Source: Paractinoplanes polyasparticus
GTDB taxonomy: Bacteria; Actinomycetota; Actinomycetes; Mycobacteriales; Micromonosporaceae
Length of the DNA stretch: 64,000 nt
Direction of reading: 5' to 3'
Assembly (NCBI RefSeq): GCF_019710575.1
Contig: NZ_JAHWFK010000011.1
Coordinates: 1-64,000, forward strand
In this document: positions 1-9,609 of the stretch, one piece after another
Layout: each line of letters starts with the position of its first letter
Numbering within the stretch: position 1 is the first letter of the stretch
Position numbers and translations under genes: made by a program
The notes under the pieces: model-generated
Seen by the model: the letters and a program-made list of their open reading frames with translations, nothing else
The model's database searches: none
What the model was told of the DNA's origin: nothing

Positions 1-40
1 CGCAGGCAAATCCCGCACCGGATGACCGCACCGTGGGGTT

Positions 41-61
41 TCAGGGGGCTCGGCCCCCTGA
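41..61. repeat. Short perfect inverted repeat
   Basis: Nine base pairs (tcagggggc / g-ccccctga) close a three-base loop. There is no T-run on either side, so it is not a convincing intrinsic terminator. It lies beyond the tRNA terminator and its role is unknown. Confidence 0.4.
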
Positions 62-70
62 GCAGACATG

Positions 71-112
71 CGACAAAGGCCCCCGGTTCGCGCGTTCCGC
101 GAACAGGAGGCC
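71..112 (-). terminator. Intrinsic terminator of tRNA-Asn
   Basis: On the minus strand, just after the tRNA, an outer GGCCTCC/GGGGGCC stem and an inner perfect 7-bp stem (GTTCGCG/CGCGAAC) form one long hairpin. It is followed by TTTGTC. Position and orientation fit termination of the tRNA transcript. Confidence 0.65.
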
Positions 113-123
113 CCGCCGACTCG

Positions 124-196
124 CTCCCCCGATTGGACTCGAACCAATAACCTGCCGGTTAACAGCCGGCTGCTCTGCCAATTGAGCTACAGGGGA
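124..196 (-). tRNA. tRNA-Asn (anticodon GTT)
   Basis: The 73-nt minus-strand sequence folds as a cloverleaf. The acceptor stem is TCCCCTG/CGGGGGA with one G-T pair, and the discriminator is G. The D arm contains AGCTCAATTGGCAGAGC. The anticodon stem GCCGG/CCGGC closes the loop CTGTTAA, giving anticodon GTT (Asn). The T arm contains GGTTCGAGTCC. No CCA is encoded. It stands alone with its own terminator. Confidence 0.95.
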
Positions 197-386
197 TTGC
201 TGCGCCGCTTGAGGCTTGCCCCTAGCGACGGAGAACAGACTACATGACAGCCGGGGCGGGGCGCGAAGGGGTTACCCGCCACGCCGTCGAGGACGGCAAA
301 CGCAGGACGCAGGCATACGAAAGCGGCAGCATGGGTAAGCACCGAGCAACGACGCACGCGCGTCACGAACGGAAGGAGCCGCCATC

Positions 387-701
387 ATGCGCGGAAAGCT
401 GATGTTCATCACCGGTCTCGCGGCGGGCTTCGTCCTGGGCAGCCGTGCCGGCCGGGAGAAGTACGAGGAGATCCGGTCCAACGCCAAGAAGGTGTGGGAG
501 CACCCGTCGGTCCAGGAGGCTGCCGGAGTGGCCCAGGCGCAGGCCAACAAGCTGTACAGCGAGAGCAAGGACAAGATCCAGTCGTCGAAGCTGGGTGAGA
601 AGCTGAACACGACGTCCTCGACGTCCAGCAGCACCAGCGACTCGGACCTGACCCAGCCGCTCGCGTCCTCGAACAGCAAGCCCGGCGGCACCACTCTCTG
701 A
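387..701 (+). CDS. YtxH-like small protein
   Basis: A 104-residue protein that begins with a short hydrophobic segment of about 16 residues (MFITGLAAGFVLGSRAG). An alternating charged helix (EKYEEIRSNAKKVWEHP) and a Ser/Thr-rich low-complexity tail follow. The Gly-rich helix ending in GSRAGREKYE is typical of YtxH-domain proteins of actinobacteria, whose function is not established. The hydrophobic start suggests a membrane anchor. The start is supported by AAGGAGC eight bases upstream. It is monocistronic and ends at a strong bidirectional terminator. Confidence 0.75.
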   Translation: MRGKLMFITGLAAGFVLGSRAGREKYEEIRSNAKKVWEHPSVQEAAGVAQAQANKLYSESKDKIQSSKLGEKLNTTSSTSSSTSDSDLTQPLASSNSKPGGTTL

Positions 702-721
702 ACGCCGGACGGATAAAGGCT

Positions 722-755
722 CTGGGGCCGCCCTCAACGACGAGGGCGGCCCCAG
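722..755. terminator. Bidirectional terminator between convergent genes
   Basis: A perfect 14-bp stem (ctggggccgccctc with its complement) and a 6-nt loop lie between the stops of the YtxH-like gene and the isomerase gene. T-containing bases follow on the plus strand (ccttgtcc) and A/T bases on the other side, so it can serve both convergent genes. Confidence 0.8.
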
Positions 756-771
756 CCTTGTCCGGGAGGCG

Positions 772-1776
772 TCAGGACCGCGAGAAGGCCGCGTCGAACG
801 CCGCCGTCGGGGCGTCGAAGGCCAGCCGCCGCACGAACTCGAGCGCCTCGGGCGCGCCGATCAGGCGGTCCATGCCGGCGTCCTCCCACTCGATCGAGAT
901 CGGGCCGTCGTAGCCGATGGCGTTCAGCGCGCGGAAGCAGTCTTCCCACGGCACGTCGCCGTGACCGGTGGAGACGAAGTCCCAGCCGCGGCGCAGGTCG
1001 GCCCAGGGCAGGTGGGAGCTCATCCGGCCGCGCCGGCCGTCGCCGGTGCGAACCTTGGCGTCCTTGCAGTCGACGTGGTAGATCCGGTCCTTGAACTCGA
1101 GGATGAAGTTGACCGGGTCGAGGTCCTGCCACACGAAGTGCGACGGGTCCCAGTTCAGGCCGAAGGCGGGGCGGTCGCCGATCGCCTCCAGCGTGCGGCG
1201 GGTGGTCCAGTAGTCGTAGGCGATCTCGCTGGGGTGCACCTCGTGCGCGAACCGCACGCCCACCTCGTCGAACACGTCGAGGATCGGGTTCCACCGGTCG
1301 GCGAAGTCCTGGTAGCCACGCTCGATCATGGCCGGCGGCACGGGCGGGAACATGGCCACCGTGTGCCAGATCGACGAGCCGGTGAAGCCGACAACCGTCT
1401 TCACGCCCAGCCGGGCGGCGGCGCGGGCCGTGTCCTTCATGCGCTCGGCGGCCCGCTGGCGTACGCCCTCGGCGTCCCCGTCGCCCCAGATGTCGGCGGA
1501 CAGGATGTCCTGGTGGCGCTCGTCGATCGGGTGGTCGCAGACGGCCTGCCCGACCAGGTGGTTGCTGATCGCGTACACCTTGAGGTTGTGCTTTTCCAAC
1601 AACGAGCGCTTGCGGTCGATGTAGTCGGGTTCGGCCAGGGCCCGGTCGACCTCGAAGTGATCACCCCAGCAGGCGATCTCGAGCCCGTCGTAGCCCCACT
1701 CGGAGGCGAGCCGGCAGACCTCTTCGAAGGGCAGGTCGGCCCATTGGCCGGTGAAGAGCGTGATGGGTCGCGCCAT
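772..1776 (-). CDS. Sugar phosphate isomerase/epimerase (TIM barrel)
   Basis: A 334-residue xylose isomerase-like TIM-barrel protein (AP endonuclease 2 family). Metal-site style segments are visible: [12 protein letters not shown] near residue 190, [11 protein letters not shown] near 220, HVDCKD near 245 and ISIEWED near 300. Family members isomerise or epimerise sugars, inososes or keto-sugars using a divalent metal; the substrate here cannot be read from sequence. The start ATG at 1776 (MARPITLF) has GAGGGAG upstream, and a longer upstream reading lacks that support. It lies 159 bp downstream of a second TIM-barrel gene on the same strand and may be co-transcribed. The Gfo/Idh-ABC operon at 21.8-28 kb could be related metabolically, but that is inference. 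Confidence 0.8.
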   Translation of the reverse strand: MARPITLFTGQWADLPFEEVCRLASEWGYDGLEIACWGDHFEVDRALAEPDYIDRKRSLLEKHNLKVYAISNHLVGQAVCDHPIDERHQDILSADIWGDGDAEGVRQRAAERMKDTARAAARLGVKTVVGFTGSSIWHTVAMFPPVPPAMIERGYQDFADRWNPILDVFDEVGVRFAHEVHPSEIAYDYWTTRRTLEAIGDRPAFGLNWDPSHFVWQDLDPVNFILEFKDRIYHVDCKDAKVRTGDGRRGRMSSHLPWADLRRGWDFVSTGHGDVPWEDCFRALNAIGYDGPISIEWEDAGMDRLIGAPEALEFVRRLAFDAPTAAFDAAFSRS

Positions 1777-1935
1777 GGTGTTTCTCCCTCGGAAATGAGC
1801 AGCTGGAGATTGGGCGGCGAGGGAGGCCGCCCGGTGGCACGACTGGCTGCGGGGTGTCACGACCGGCGGGGGTTGCGCCTCCCACGACCCGGACCACCCG
1901 TGGACAGCGGTGCCACGACTGACTCTAGACGGATT

Positions 1936-2850
1936 TCAGCGTACGGGGCAGGGCTCATTTTCCGGCGCCAGGCCGAGGGCGGCGAGCTCGGCCAACAGGT
2001 ACGCCACATCGCCCGCGATCTGCTCGACCGGCTGGTCCGGAGCCCGGCCGACCAGGGTGAGGTTCTCGGTGAGCGGGCCCTGCCGGCCGAACAACCGGCT
2101 CAGGCCCTCACGCCAGGCGCCGGTGGTCGACCCGGCCACAGCGCTCAGCCGCACCTCGACGATGGCCAGGCCGGCGTCGGTGAGGGTCTCGACGCCGGCG
2201 GCCGGATCGTCCCAGTGTTCGGCGACGTGGCCCAGGTCGAGGCTGACGCCCAGCCTGTCCTTGTCGATCCGGCTGAGCGCGGCCACCGTCTGCTCGGGGC
2301 TGTCGAGCACCTGCCCGGTGGCGGGCTGGAAGCCCACCCGGACGGCGCGGCCGTTCTGCCAGGCGAGGTCGGCGAGGCCGTGCGACAGGCGGCGCAGGAT
2401 GCCGGCGGCCGCCTTCTCCTCCGCCTCGCCCCAGCCCTCGCGGGCGCCGAGACCGATGGTGCTGACGTTGCCGCGCACGGCGTCCTCGTCGAGCAGGTCG
2501 AGCAGGATGCGCGCGAGGTCGAGGGTGTACTCGCGGCGGGCGGGTTCGGTCCAGGCCGGGGTCTCGCCGCCGCCCTCGCCGAAGGGCGCGCCGCTCAACG
2601 TGACGACTTCGAGCCGACGGGCGTCGAGTTCGGCACGAAGCCGGGTACGGGCGCGGCTCTCTACGGCAAGGGCGGCGGCGAGCGCGGGGGGAAGCCAGAG
2701 GCACACGCCGAGAGCGTCGACGCCGAGCCGGGCCCGGACGGCGCCGTAGGTGTCGAGCTGCGCGACGACGGCGGGTAGATTGCTCGCCACGGCGGGAGTG
2801 ATCTCGCAGGAAAGGTGCACGATTCGGCCGGAAGGATGTCTCAGCCGCAT
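1936..2850 (-). CDS. EboE-like TIM-barrel protein
   Basis: A 304-residue protein resembling the metabolite-traffic protein EboE, itself a xylose isomerase-like TIM barrel. Supporting segments are LSCEITPAV near the N terminus, LRAELDARRLEVVTLSGAPFG, REYTLDLARILLDLL, a GNVSTIGLGAR segment, and LGVSLDLGHVAEHWDDP near residue 220. In classical ebo clusters EboE sits with a UbiA-type prenyltransferase and a dehydroquinate synthase-like protein; none of these is nearby. The start ATG at 2850 has GGGGAGGA eight bases upstream. A general sugar isomerase/epimerase is the alternative. The family assignment rests on remembered motif resemblance and needs a profile search. Confidence 0.5.
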   Translation of the reverse strand: MRLRHPSGRIVHLSCEITPAVASNLPAVVAQLDTYGAVRARLGVDALGVCLWLPPALAAALAVESRARTRLRAELDARRLEVVTLSGAPFGEGGGETPAWTEPARREYTLDLARILLDLLDEDAVRGNVSTIGLGAREGWGEAEEKAAAGILRRLSHGLADLAWQNGRAVRVGFQPATGQVLDSPEQTVAALSRIDKDRLGVSLDLGHVAEHWDDPAAGVETLTDAGLAIVEVRLSAVAGSTTGAWREGLSRLFGRQGPLTENLTLVGRAPDQPVEQIAGDVAYLLAELAALGLAPENEPCPVR

Positions 2851-3260
2851 CAGAGTCCTCCCCGGACAAGAGCACCGGCGCATCTGCACGTGCATCCGCA
2901 CGTGCTCACGGGTCCAGTATGGACCACGTGGTGGCTGTTGCTCGACGCGCGCGTGGCGGGCTTGCGCGTGGTCATGTTGTCTCCATCCGTGGACTCACCT
3001 GCCCACGGATACGAGAGTCATGCGTTCTCAGGATCAGCGGCGTACGCGCCGTGCGACGCCGTGACCGGCCCGAACATGATCGAAGAGGCCTCAAGAAATA
3101 GGCAAGGGTCGATCATCACGGCCATTGTGACCTGCCGGTAGAACCGGAAAGGGTGCTGCCGAATCGGTTCCACAACGATCGATCGGTGTGCACCATGTGG
3201 TAATTCGGGCGCGCACAGAACGATCACACGTGCGAATGTCGGCGGATCTTGTCGCGTGCG
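2851..3260. other. 410-bp gene-free region with palindromes
   Basis: This stretch holds the promoter side of the EboE-like gene and the 3' flank of devR. I see no credible gene. Two structures stand out. Two copies of the palindrome GCACGTGC (2886-2893 and 2898-2905) lie 12 bp apart just upstream of the EboE-like start. An 8-bp inverted repeat ATCCGTGG/CCACGGAT spans 2985-3010. Both could be operators; no regulator is assigned. Confidence 0.4.
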
Positions 3261-3902
3261 TCAGTGCGGGAGCTCCCCGAGCAGCCGGGTGGCCAGGACG
3301 GCGGCCTGCGTGCGGCGCTCCAGGCCCAGCTTGGCGAGCATGCTCGAGACGTAGTTCTTGACCGTCTTCTCGGCCAGGAACATGCGGTTGGCGATCTCAC
3401 GGTTGGTCAGGCCTTCGGCCACGAACTCGAGGATCCGGCGCTCCTGGTCGGTCAGGGCGGCCAGCTCTCGGGGCTGCTCCACGCCGTTGCGGATGCGTTC
3501 GAGCACCCGCTGGGTCACCGCGGGGTCGAGCAGCGACTGACCCTGGGCGACCCGGCGCACCGCGTCGACCAGATCGGTGCCGCGGATCTGCTTGAGCACA
3601 TAACCGGAGGCGCCGGCCATGATCGCCGCGAACAGGGCCTCGTCATCCTCGTACGAGGTGAGAATGAGGCCCCGGATCGAGGAGTCGACCGCACGGACGT
3701 CACGGCACACGTCGATACCGTTGCCGTCGGGCAGCCGCGCGTCGAGGATCGCCACGTCGGGGCGCAGGGCGGGGATGCGCCGAGCCGCCTCCTGCGCGGA
3801 GCCGGACTCGCCCACGACCTCGATGTCACCACCGGACTGGAGCAGGTCGACGAGGCCGCGGCGGACGACCTCGTGGTCGTCGAGGAGGAAGACTCGGATC
3901 AT
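3261..3902 (-). CDS. devR: DevR/DosR-type response regulator
   Basis: A 213-residue NarL/LuxR-family response regulator. The receiver domain (residues 1-120) has the acidic pocket DDHE, phospho-acceptor Asp54 in [12 protein letters not shown], the switch segment LTSYEDDE and conserved Lys in YVLKQI. The C-terminal helix-turn-helix reads [22 protein letters not shown], followed by [17 protein letters not shown]. The wording [18 protein letters not shown] and the C-terminal half closely match the mycobacterial dormancy regulator DevR/DosR. The start ATG has AGGAAGG four bases upstream. It diverges from a DevS/DosT-like kinase across 70 bp that contains a DevR-type box, so autoregulation and co-regulation are likely. 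Confidence 0.88.
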   Translation of the reverse strand: MIRVFLLDDHEVVRRGLVDLLQSGGDIEVVGESGSAQEAARRIPALRPDVAILDARLPDGNGIDVCRDVRAVDSSIRGLILTSYEDDEALFAAIMAGASGYVLKQIRGTDLVDAVRRVAQGQSLLDPAVTQRVLERIRNGVEQPRELAALTDQERRILEFVAEGLTNREIANRMFLAEKTVKNYVSSMLAKLGLERRTQAAVLATRLLGELPH

Positions 3903-3938
3903 TCGACCTTCCTATCGCGTACGGAAGCCCCGGCCCCA

Positions 3939-3952
3939 GGGTCTTAAGTCCC
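3939..3952. promoter_or_regulatory. DevR/DosR-type box between devR and the kinase gene
   Basis: GGGTCTTAAGTCCC matches the palindromic DosR consensus GGGACTWWAGTCCC at 13 of 14 positions. It lies in the 70-bp divergent gap, just upstream of the kinase gene's -10 hexamer (TAATCT, 3961-3966), where it would overlap the -35 region. Binding by the adjacent regulator is inferred. Confidence 0.75.
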
Positions 3953-3960
3953 GCCACCGT

Positions 3961-5646
<1,686 letters not shown>

Positions 5647-5649
5647 GAC

Positions 5650-5663
5650 GGGACCTTTGACCC
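5650..5663. promoter_or_regulatory. Second DevR/DosR-type box, upstream of the Acg-like genes
   Basis: GGGACCTTTGACCC matches the DosR consensus at 11 of 14 positions, with both GGG/CCC ends intact. It begins three bases after the kinase stop and lies 58 bp before the first nitroreductase-like gene. Acg-family genes are classic DosR regulon members in Mycobacterium tuberculosis, which supports the call. Confidence 0.6.
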
Positions 5664-5721
5664 TGCACTTCGGGGGTGGCCGGGGCACAGGCTGGGGGCG
5701 CACAGGAAATCGGAGGTCCCC

Positions 5722-6672
5722 ATGACACCCCTCGAGCAGGCCGCCACTGCCGCGCTGCACGCCCCGTCCGTCTTCAACACCCAGCCCTGGAGCTGGCGGA
5801 TCGACGGCGACACGATGGAGCTTCACGCCGACGCGTCCCGCCGGCTCGACACCACCGACCGGGACGGCCGGCTGCTGGCGCTCAGCTGCGGGGCGGCTTT
5901 GCACCACGCGCTCACCAAGCTGGCCGCTCTGGGCTGGTCCTTTGATGTGAGCCGGCTGCCCGACCCGGCGCAACCGTCGCTGCTGGCACGCGTTCACCTC
6001 GGTTCGCCGGTGCCGCCGGCTTCGGTGCGCCTGGCTGACGCAATTCCGCAGCGCCGCACCGACCGCCGCCCGTTCGGCACCCGCACGGTCTCCGACGAGG
6101 AGCTCACGAAGTTGCGGCAGCTGGTCGAGGCGGCCGGGGCCTACCTGCACGTCGTGCCGCGCGACCAGATCACCGCGCTGGCGATCTCGGCCGAACTGGC
6201 CGGCCACGCCGAGCTGAACGACCCCGAATACCGCGAGGAACTGAGGCAGTGGACCCATCGCCCGGCAGGCTCGGGCGACGGCATTCCCGCGGCGACGGCG
6301 GTCGAGCCTGGCTTGCGCCGGGTTCCCGTACGGGACTACGTGCCGGACGAGCAGGCCGGCCTCCCGGTCGGCGCCGCGCACGACGAGGGCGCCTCGTTCG
6401 TGATCCTCTTCGGCCGCGGCGACGCCCCCATCCAGCTGCTGCAGGCGGGCGAAGCCCTGTCGGCGCTGCTGCTGCAGGCGACGGCCGACGGCCTGGCAAC
6501 CGCCCCGCTGAGCGACGCCATCGAGGTGGAGTGGCCGCGCGTCCTGGTCCGTGGTCTGCTGGCCGACCTGGGCGAGCCCTACCTGGCCGTCCGCCTCGGC
6601 TACCCGGCCGACATCACCCCGCTGCCGCCGCGCCCGCGCCGCACCGCCGCCGACGTAATCGTCTCGACCTGA
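5722..6672 (+). CDS. Acg-family nitroreductase-like FMN protein
   Basis: A 316-residue protein of the Acg (Rv2032) family, a large nitroreductase-fold group made of two tandem half-domains. Key segments are APSVFNTQPWSW near the N terminus, LSCGAALHHALTKL, AIPQRRTDRRPFG near residue 105, and a C-terminal region with LLLQATADGLATAPLSDAIE and YLAVRLGYP. In M. tuberculosis Acg binds FMN under a lid and lacks ordinary nitroreductase activity; its job is tied to dormancy. GGAGG lies upstream of the ATG. It follows a DevR-type box and precedes a paralogue by 11 bp, so the two form a probable DevR-controlled operon. Confidence 0.82.
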   Translation: MTPLEQAATAALHAPSVFNTQPWSWRIDGDTMELHADASRRLDTTDRDGRLLALSCGAALHHALTKLAALGWSFDVSRLPDPAQPSLLARVHLGSPVPPASVRLADAIPQRRTDRRPFGTRTVSDEELTKLRQLVEAAGAYLHVVPRDQITALAISAELAGHAELNDPEYREELRQWTHRPAGSGDGIPAATAVEPGLRRVPVRDYVPDEQAGLPVGAAHDEGASFVILFGRGDAPIQLLQAGEALSALLLQATADGLATAPLSDAIEVEWPRVLVRGLLADLGEPYLAVRLGYPADITPLPPRPRRTAADVIVST

Positions 6673-6683
6673 AGGAAGTGGTG

Positions 6684-7643
6684 ATGATGGTCGGCTACGG
6701 CCGGGAGGACCTCCTGCGTGCGGCCTCCGCCGGCATTCGCGCACCCTCCCTGCACAACACGCAGCCGTGGATGTTCCGCCTGCGCGAAGGCACGATCGAG
6801 ATCCTGGCCGACCCGTCCCGCCGGCTCGCCGTGGCCGACCGGGCGGGCTGGGCGGTGCGCCTGGCCTGCGGCGCCGCCACCTACAACGCGCGCCTGGCCC
6901 TCGCCACGGCCGGCCGTCCGGCTGAGGTCACGCTCCGCCCCGACCGCGCCCAGCCCGACCTGATGGCCCGCCTGACCCCGGCCCGTTCCCGCCGCCCGAC
7001 GTACGCCGAAAGCGACCTCTACGCGGCGATCCCCCGCCGCCACAGCCACCGAGCCCCCTTCTGGCCCGACCCGGTGCCGGCCGAGACCCGGCGCCGCCTG
7101 CTGGACGCCGCCCGCGCCGAGAACGCGTGGCTCGACCTGCTGGTGGGCATGGTGCCGCTGGCCGGCTTCGCCGAGATAGCGCACAGCGCCGACCGCGTCC
7201 TCCGCCGAGACGCCCGCTATCAGCTCGAGATGTCCGGCTGGACCCACGCCGACGCAGCCCTCGACGGCATACCGGTGGCCGCCGGCGCCCCCACCCCCGA
7301 ACCCCAGGATCTGCTGCCGCAGAGATCCTTCACGGAACGCCGCCGCTCCCCCGGCCGCGACTACGAGCCCGAACCGCTGGTGGCCGTCCTGGGCTCGGCC
7401 GGCGACCGCCCGGCCGACCAACTACAGGCAGGCCAGGCCCTGCAACGAGTCCTACTGACCGCCACCGACTCGGGCCTGGCCGCCTCGATGATTTCCCAGC
7501 CCATCGAGGTCCCCGCCGCCCGGGAACAACTACGCCGCTCCTTGAGCCGTTCCGGCTTTCCGCAGTTGGCCTTGAGGGTCGGCTACGGCCAGTCCGCGCC
7601 CACCACCCCCCGCCGCCCCGTCGCCGACGTCCTCGTCAGCTGA
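6684..7643 (+). CDS. Second Acg-family nitroreductase-like protein
   Basis: A 319-residue paralogue of the preceding gene with the same landmarks: APSLHNTQPWMF, LACGAATYNARLAL, AIPRRHSHRAPF and the terminal LALRVGYG. It begins 11 bp after its neighbour's stop, with GAAGGAAG upstream of ATG 6684 (a second ATG follows immediately at 6687). The close spacing indicates co-transcription from the promoter carrying the DevR-type box. A redox or FMN-storage role under hypoxia is inferred from the family. Divergence between the paralogues is considerable, so this is not a recent duplication. Confidence 0.8.
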   Translation: MMVGYGREDLLRAASAGIRAPSLHNTQPWMFRLREGTIEILADPSRRLAVADRAGWAVRLACGAATYNARLALATAGRPAEVTLRPDRAQPDLMARLTPARSRRPTYAESDLYAAIPRRHSHRAPFWPDPVPAETRRRLLDAARAENAWLDLLVGMVPLAGFAEIAHSADRVLRRDARYQLEMSGWTHADAALDGIPVAAGAPTPEPQDLLPQRSFTERRRSPGRDYEPEPLVAVLGSAGDRPADQLQAGQALQRVLLTATDSGLAASMISQPIEVPAAREQLRRSLSRSGFPQLALRVGYGQSAPTTPRRPVADVLVS

Positions 7644-7683
7644 TGATGCGCTCCGGCGCCCAGGGGATCGCACGGTCACAACC

Positions 7684-8129
7684 ATGACTGGACGGCCGCG
7701 GACACCGAAAGGACCGCCCAGCAATCATGGACCCCGCATCGGTGCCCGCCCCGTGTCCACGGTCGCCCAGGCTCAGGACGCGGTTGGAGCTTCAGCCGTG
7801 GAAGGCCGCATCGGCACCGGGATGTCAGGTCCGAAGGACGACGCCACTCGGCTGACCCATGGTGGCCATTCCAACCGCCCTTATGACAATGCCGACTTCG
7901 AACGCCTGGATCGTTGGGCAAATGCCGCCTACGACGACATCCGAGCCAATCCGGACGCCCACGTCATCGCCGGCCATCTGCGTGACGTCGAACGTCTCGA
8001 CGGCTCGACAGACTTCTCCGACGAGGAAATCGACGAATACGCGACCACGTCTTCTTCGAAGGACATCCGCTGTCCGACTACGACGGCGGAATCGTCCATC
8101 ACGAGGACTACTCGGAGCCGTGGAGGTAA
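7684..8129 (+). pseudogene. Frameshifted stand-alone polymorphic toxin
   Basis: The intact frame opens MTGRPRTP and continues through a Pro/Gly-rich leader, VAQAQDAV and LRDVERLDGSTDFSDEEIDEY (to about 8043). It then turns into low-complexity Ser/Thr/Arg sequence. The +2 frame of the same DNA carries DHVFFEGHPLSDYDGGIVHH and stops at 8127-8129. That segment resembles the C-terminal part of actinobacterial polymorphic toxins, so a single-base loss near 8041-8046 best explains the gene. The restored product would be about 148 residues and end early. An immunity-like gene follows three bases after the stop. The leader is shared with three other toxins in this window. Confidence 0.6.
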
Positions 8130-8131
8130 CG

Positions 8132-8362
8132 ATGGGAATGATGGTTGTCGGGCGCAAGGTCGCCGAGACGGAGGACGAGGTGCGGTACGAGTTCGGCCTC
8201 GATCGTCAGTTCGACCGGATCCTGACCATCGACAAGCGCACCTGGCACGCGTCCGCCGAGGACGGCCGTTTCGACTCAGCTGCGGGCGCCGTCGCTTCGA
8301 AGATCAAGCGCGCCTGGCAGGACCGAGGCGAATTCCCGCCCGGCGTTGTGTTCTCCAGCTAG
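8132..8362 (+). CDS. Small immunity-like protein
   Basis: A 76-residue protein with a strong GGAGG six bases before ATG 8132. The body alternates strand-forming and charged segments (EVRYEFGLDRQFDRILTID) and ends KIKRAWQDRGEFPPGVVFSS. I recognise it only as a small actinobacterial protein of the kind found beside polymorphic toxins. Its position immediately after the toxin remnant makes an immunity role likely but unproven. It is intact although the toxin is broken, as often seen when an immunity gene is retained. Confidence 0.55.
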   Translation: MGMMVVGRKVAETEDEVRYEFGLDRQFDRILTIDKRTWHASAEDGRFDSAAGAVASKIKRAWQDRGEFPPGVVFSS

Positions 8363-8418
8363 CGACCCATTGCTGTTGGGAGGTTCCTAGCTGAGCAGCC
8401 GTGGGAGCGTTGTCCCCG

Positions 8419-9225
8419 TCAGCTGGAAGACCCTGGTACGAGAACGACCACGCGGGCGTCCACGTTGATGACGTGACCGGCGCCCAGGAGCGCGGTGGGG
8501 CGCGGCCAATGCACGTGGCCGCACACCGTGAGGGCCGGAGCGCGGCGCTCGATCAAGGCGCGGAGGGCTGGATTGCCGCGCTGGTCGGCGGAGTCACCAG
8601 TGGGCCCCTCATGTAGGAGCAGCACGTCCGGGGATGGAGTCACGGCTGCCTTCACGGCTGTGTGAAAGTCCTCTTCGGTACGCCGTAACGGACGGCCCGG
8701 ATCGCCGATGACGCCGCTGACACCAGCGACCGTCAGACCCCCGAAGTGCCGCCGGTCGCCATCGAGCAGCGCGACATCGGGTCCGAGCGCGGCGACCTGC
8801 GCGGCGGTCACCTCATCGTGATTGCCCGCCACGCCGAATACGGCGGAACACCCGGCGGCCACGAAGGCCAGCCACACGTCGTCCACCGGGCCGGAGGCGC
8901 CGCGACGGTCCGCACCGGGAGCCGAATACAGGTCGCCGGCGAGAAGGACACCGACCTCGGACGGCGGCGGCAGCAAGCCTTGCCCGGCCCAGATCTCGAG
9001 ATAATCGGCGACCGCGATGCCCAGCAGCCCGGGCCGTCCACCGAGCGGCGACGGCGCGACGCCTTGCAGGTCCCCGGCCGCCAGGATCGCCCGGCACCCG
9101 TCCGGCACCGAGTCGACGCGCAGCCGCTCGACCGCGAGTTGCACGCTTTCTGTTCCCCCACCGGGCGCAGCCGCCTGATACGAAACAGTCGCCAGCCGCT
9201 CGGCCCGGCCGTCGAGCAGCCGCAT
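8419..9225 (-). CDS. Calcineurin-like metallophosphoesterase
   Basis: 268 residues with metallophosphoesterase signatures: LLAGDLYSAP (GD motif) near residue 95, FGVAGNHDE (GNHD) near 135, LLLHEGPTG near 200 and CGHVHWPRP (GHxH) near 235. The usual first D-x-H is not obvious; AILAAGDLQG may stand in its place. It should bind two metals and hydrolyse phosphoester or cyclic nucleotide bonds. It is the third gene of an operon after a nucleotidyltransferase-fold toxin and its immunity-like gene; the start overlaps the spacing so closely (six bases after the preceding stop) that translation is probably coupled. A link to the toxin product is inferred. Confidence 0.7.
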   Translation of the reverse strand: MRLLDGRAERLATVSYQAAAPGGGTESVQLAVERLRVDSVPDGCRAILAAGDLQGVAPSPLGGRPGLLGIAVADYLEIWAGQGLLPPPSEVGVLLAGDLYSAPGADRRGASGPVDDVWLAFVAAGCSAVFGVAGNHDEVTAAQVAALGPDVALLDGDRRHFGGLTVAGVSGVIGDPGRPLRRTEEDFHTAVKAAVTPSPDVLLLHEGPTGDSADQRGNPALRALIERRAPALTVCGHVHWPRPTALLGAGHVINVDARVVVLVPGSSS

Positions 9226-9231
9226 CACCGG

Positions 9232-9609
9232 TCAGTCCAGCTCTCGCCGCCGCAGAAAGGCCCACTGCGGCAGGCCCGCCAGCCGCTGTCGTACCTCGTC
9301 GGGCTGCTGCGACTTGTTGACGAACAACAGGAAGCGGTGATCAGGAAAGTCGGGCAGTTGAAGATAATCGCCGGTTTCATCCCGGAGGTCGTTGGACTGC
9401 AGAACCAGGCGACCACCGATCGGGGACGGGCCCTGGGCTTGGAAGTACTCGCCGCGGTAATCACTGCGCCGCTGCTCCCAAGTGACGCCCAGGACCTCGG
9501 CGAGCAGTGCCGGCTCGTTGCCGAGCGTGGGCTCGGCCAGCCCGTACACGTCATAGATGAAAGGCACGCCCGTCTTCCATTCATTCAGGCCCGGACCGGT
9601 CAAAACCAT
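9232..9609 (-). CDS. Putative immunity protein of the NTase toxin
   Basis: A 125-residue soluble protein whose ATG overlaps the last codons of the upstream toxin by ten bases, which suggests translational coupling. Features include FIYDVYGLAEPTLGNEPALL and aromatic-rich LPDFPDHRFLLFVNKSQQP. I do not recognise the family. The gene order (toxin, overlapping small gene) is the standard layout for an immunity gene. No signal peptide or membrane segment is seen, consistent with cytoplasmic neutralisation. Confidence 0.5.
   Translation of the reverse strand: MVLTGPGLNEWKTGVPFIYDVYGLAEPTLGNEPALLAEVLGVTWEQRRSDYRGEYFQAQGPSPIGGRLVLQSNDLRDETGDYLQLPDFPDHRFLLFVNKSQQPDEVRQRLAGLPQWAFLRRRELD

Noticed and set aside
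41..61. Hairpin near the left edge as a terminator
   Set aside because: There is no T-run on either strand; the tRNA already has a better terminator at 71-112.
961..2778. A 605-codon open frame opposite the two isomerase genes
   Set aside because: Antisense shadow of high-GC codon use; its protein is low-complexity and Val/Gly/Glu-rich without any domain, while the minus strand carries two clear TIM-barrel proteins.
2815..3141. Overlapping small plus-strand frames in the intergenic region
   Set aside because: No ribosome site, and composition is rich in Arg, Cys and His as expected from non-coding high-GC DNA.
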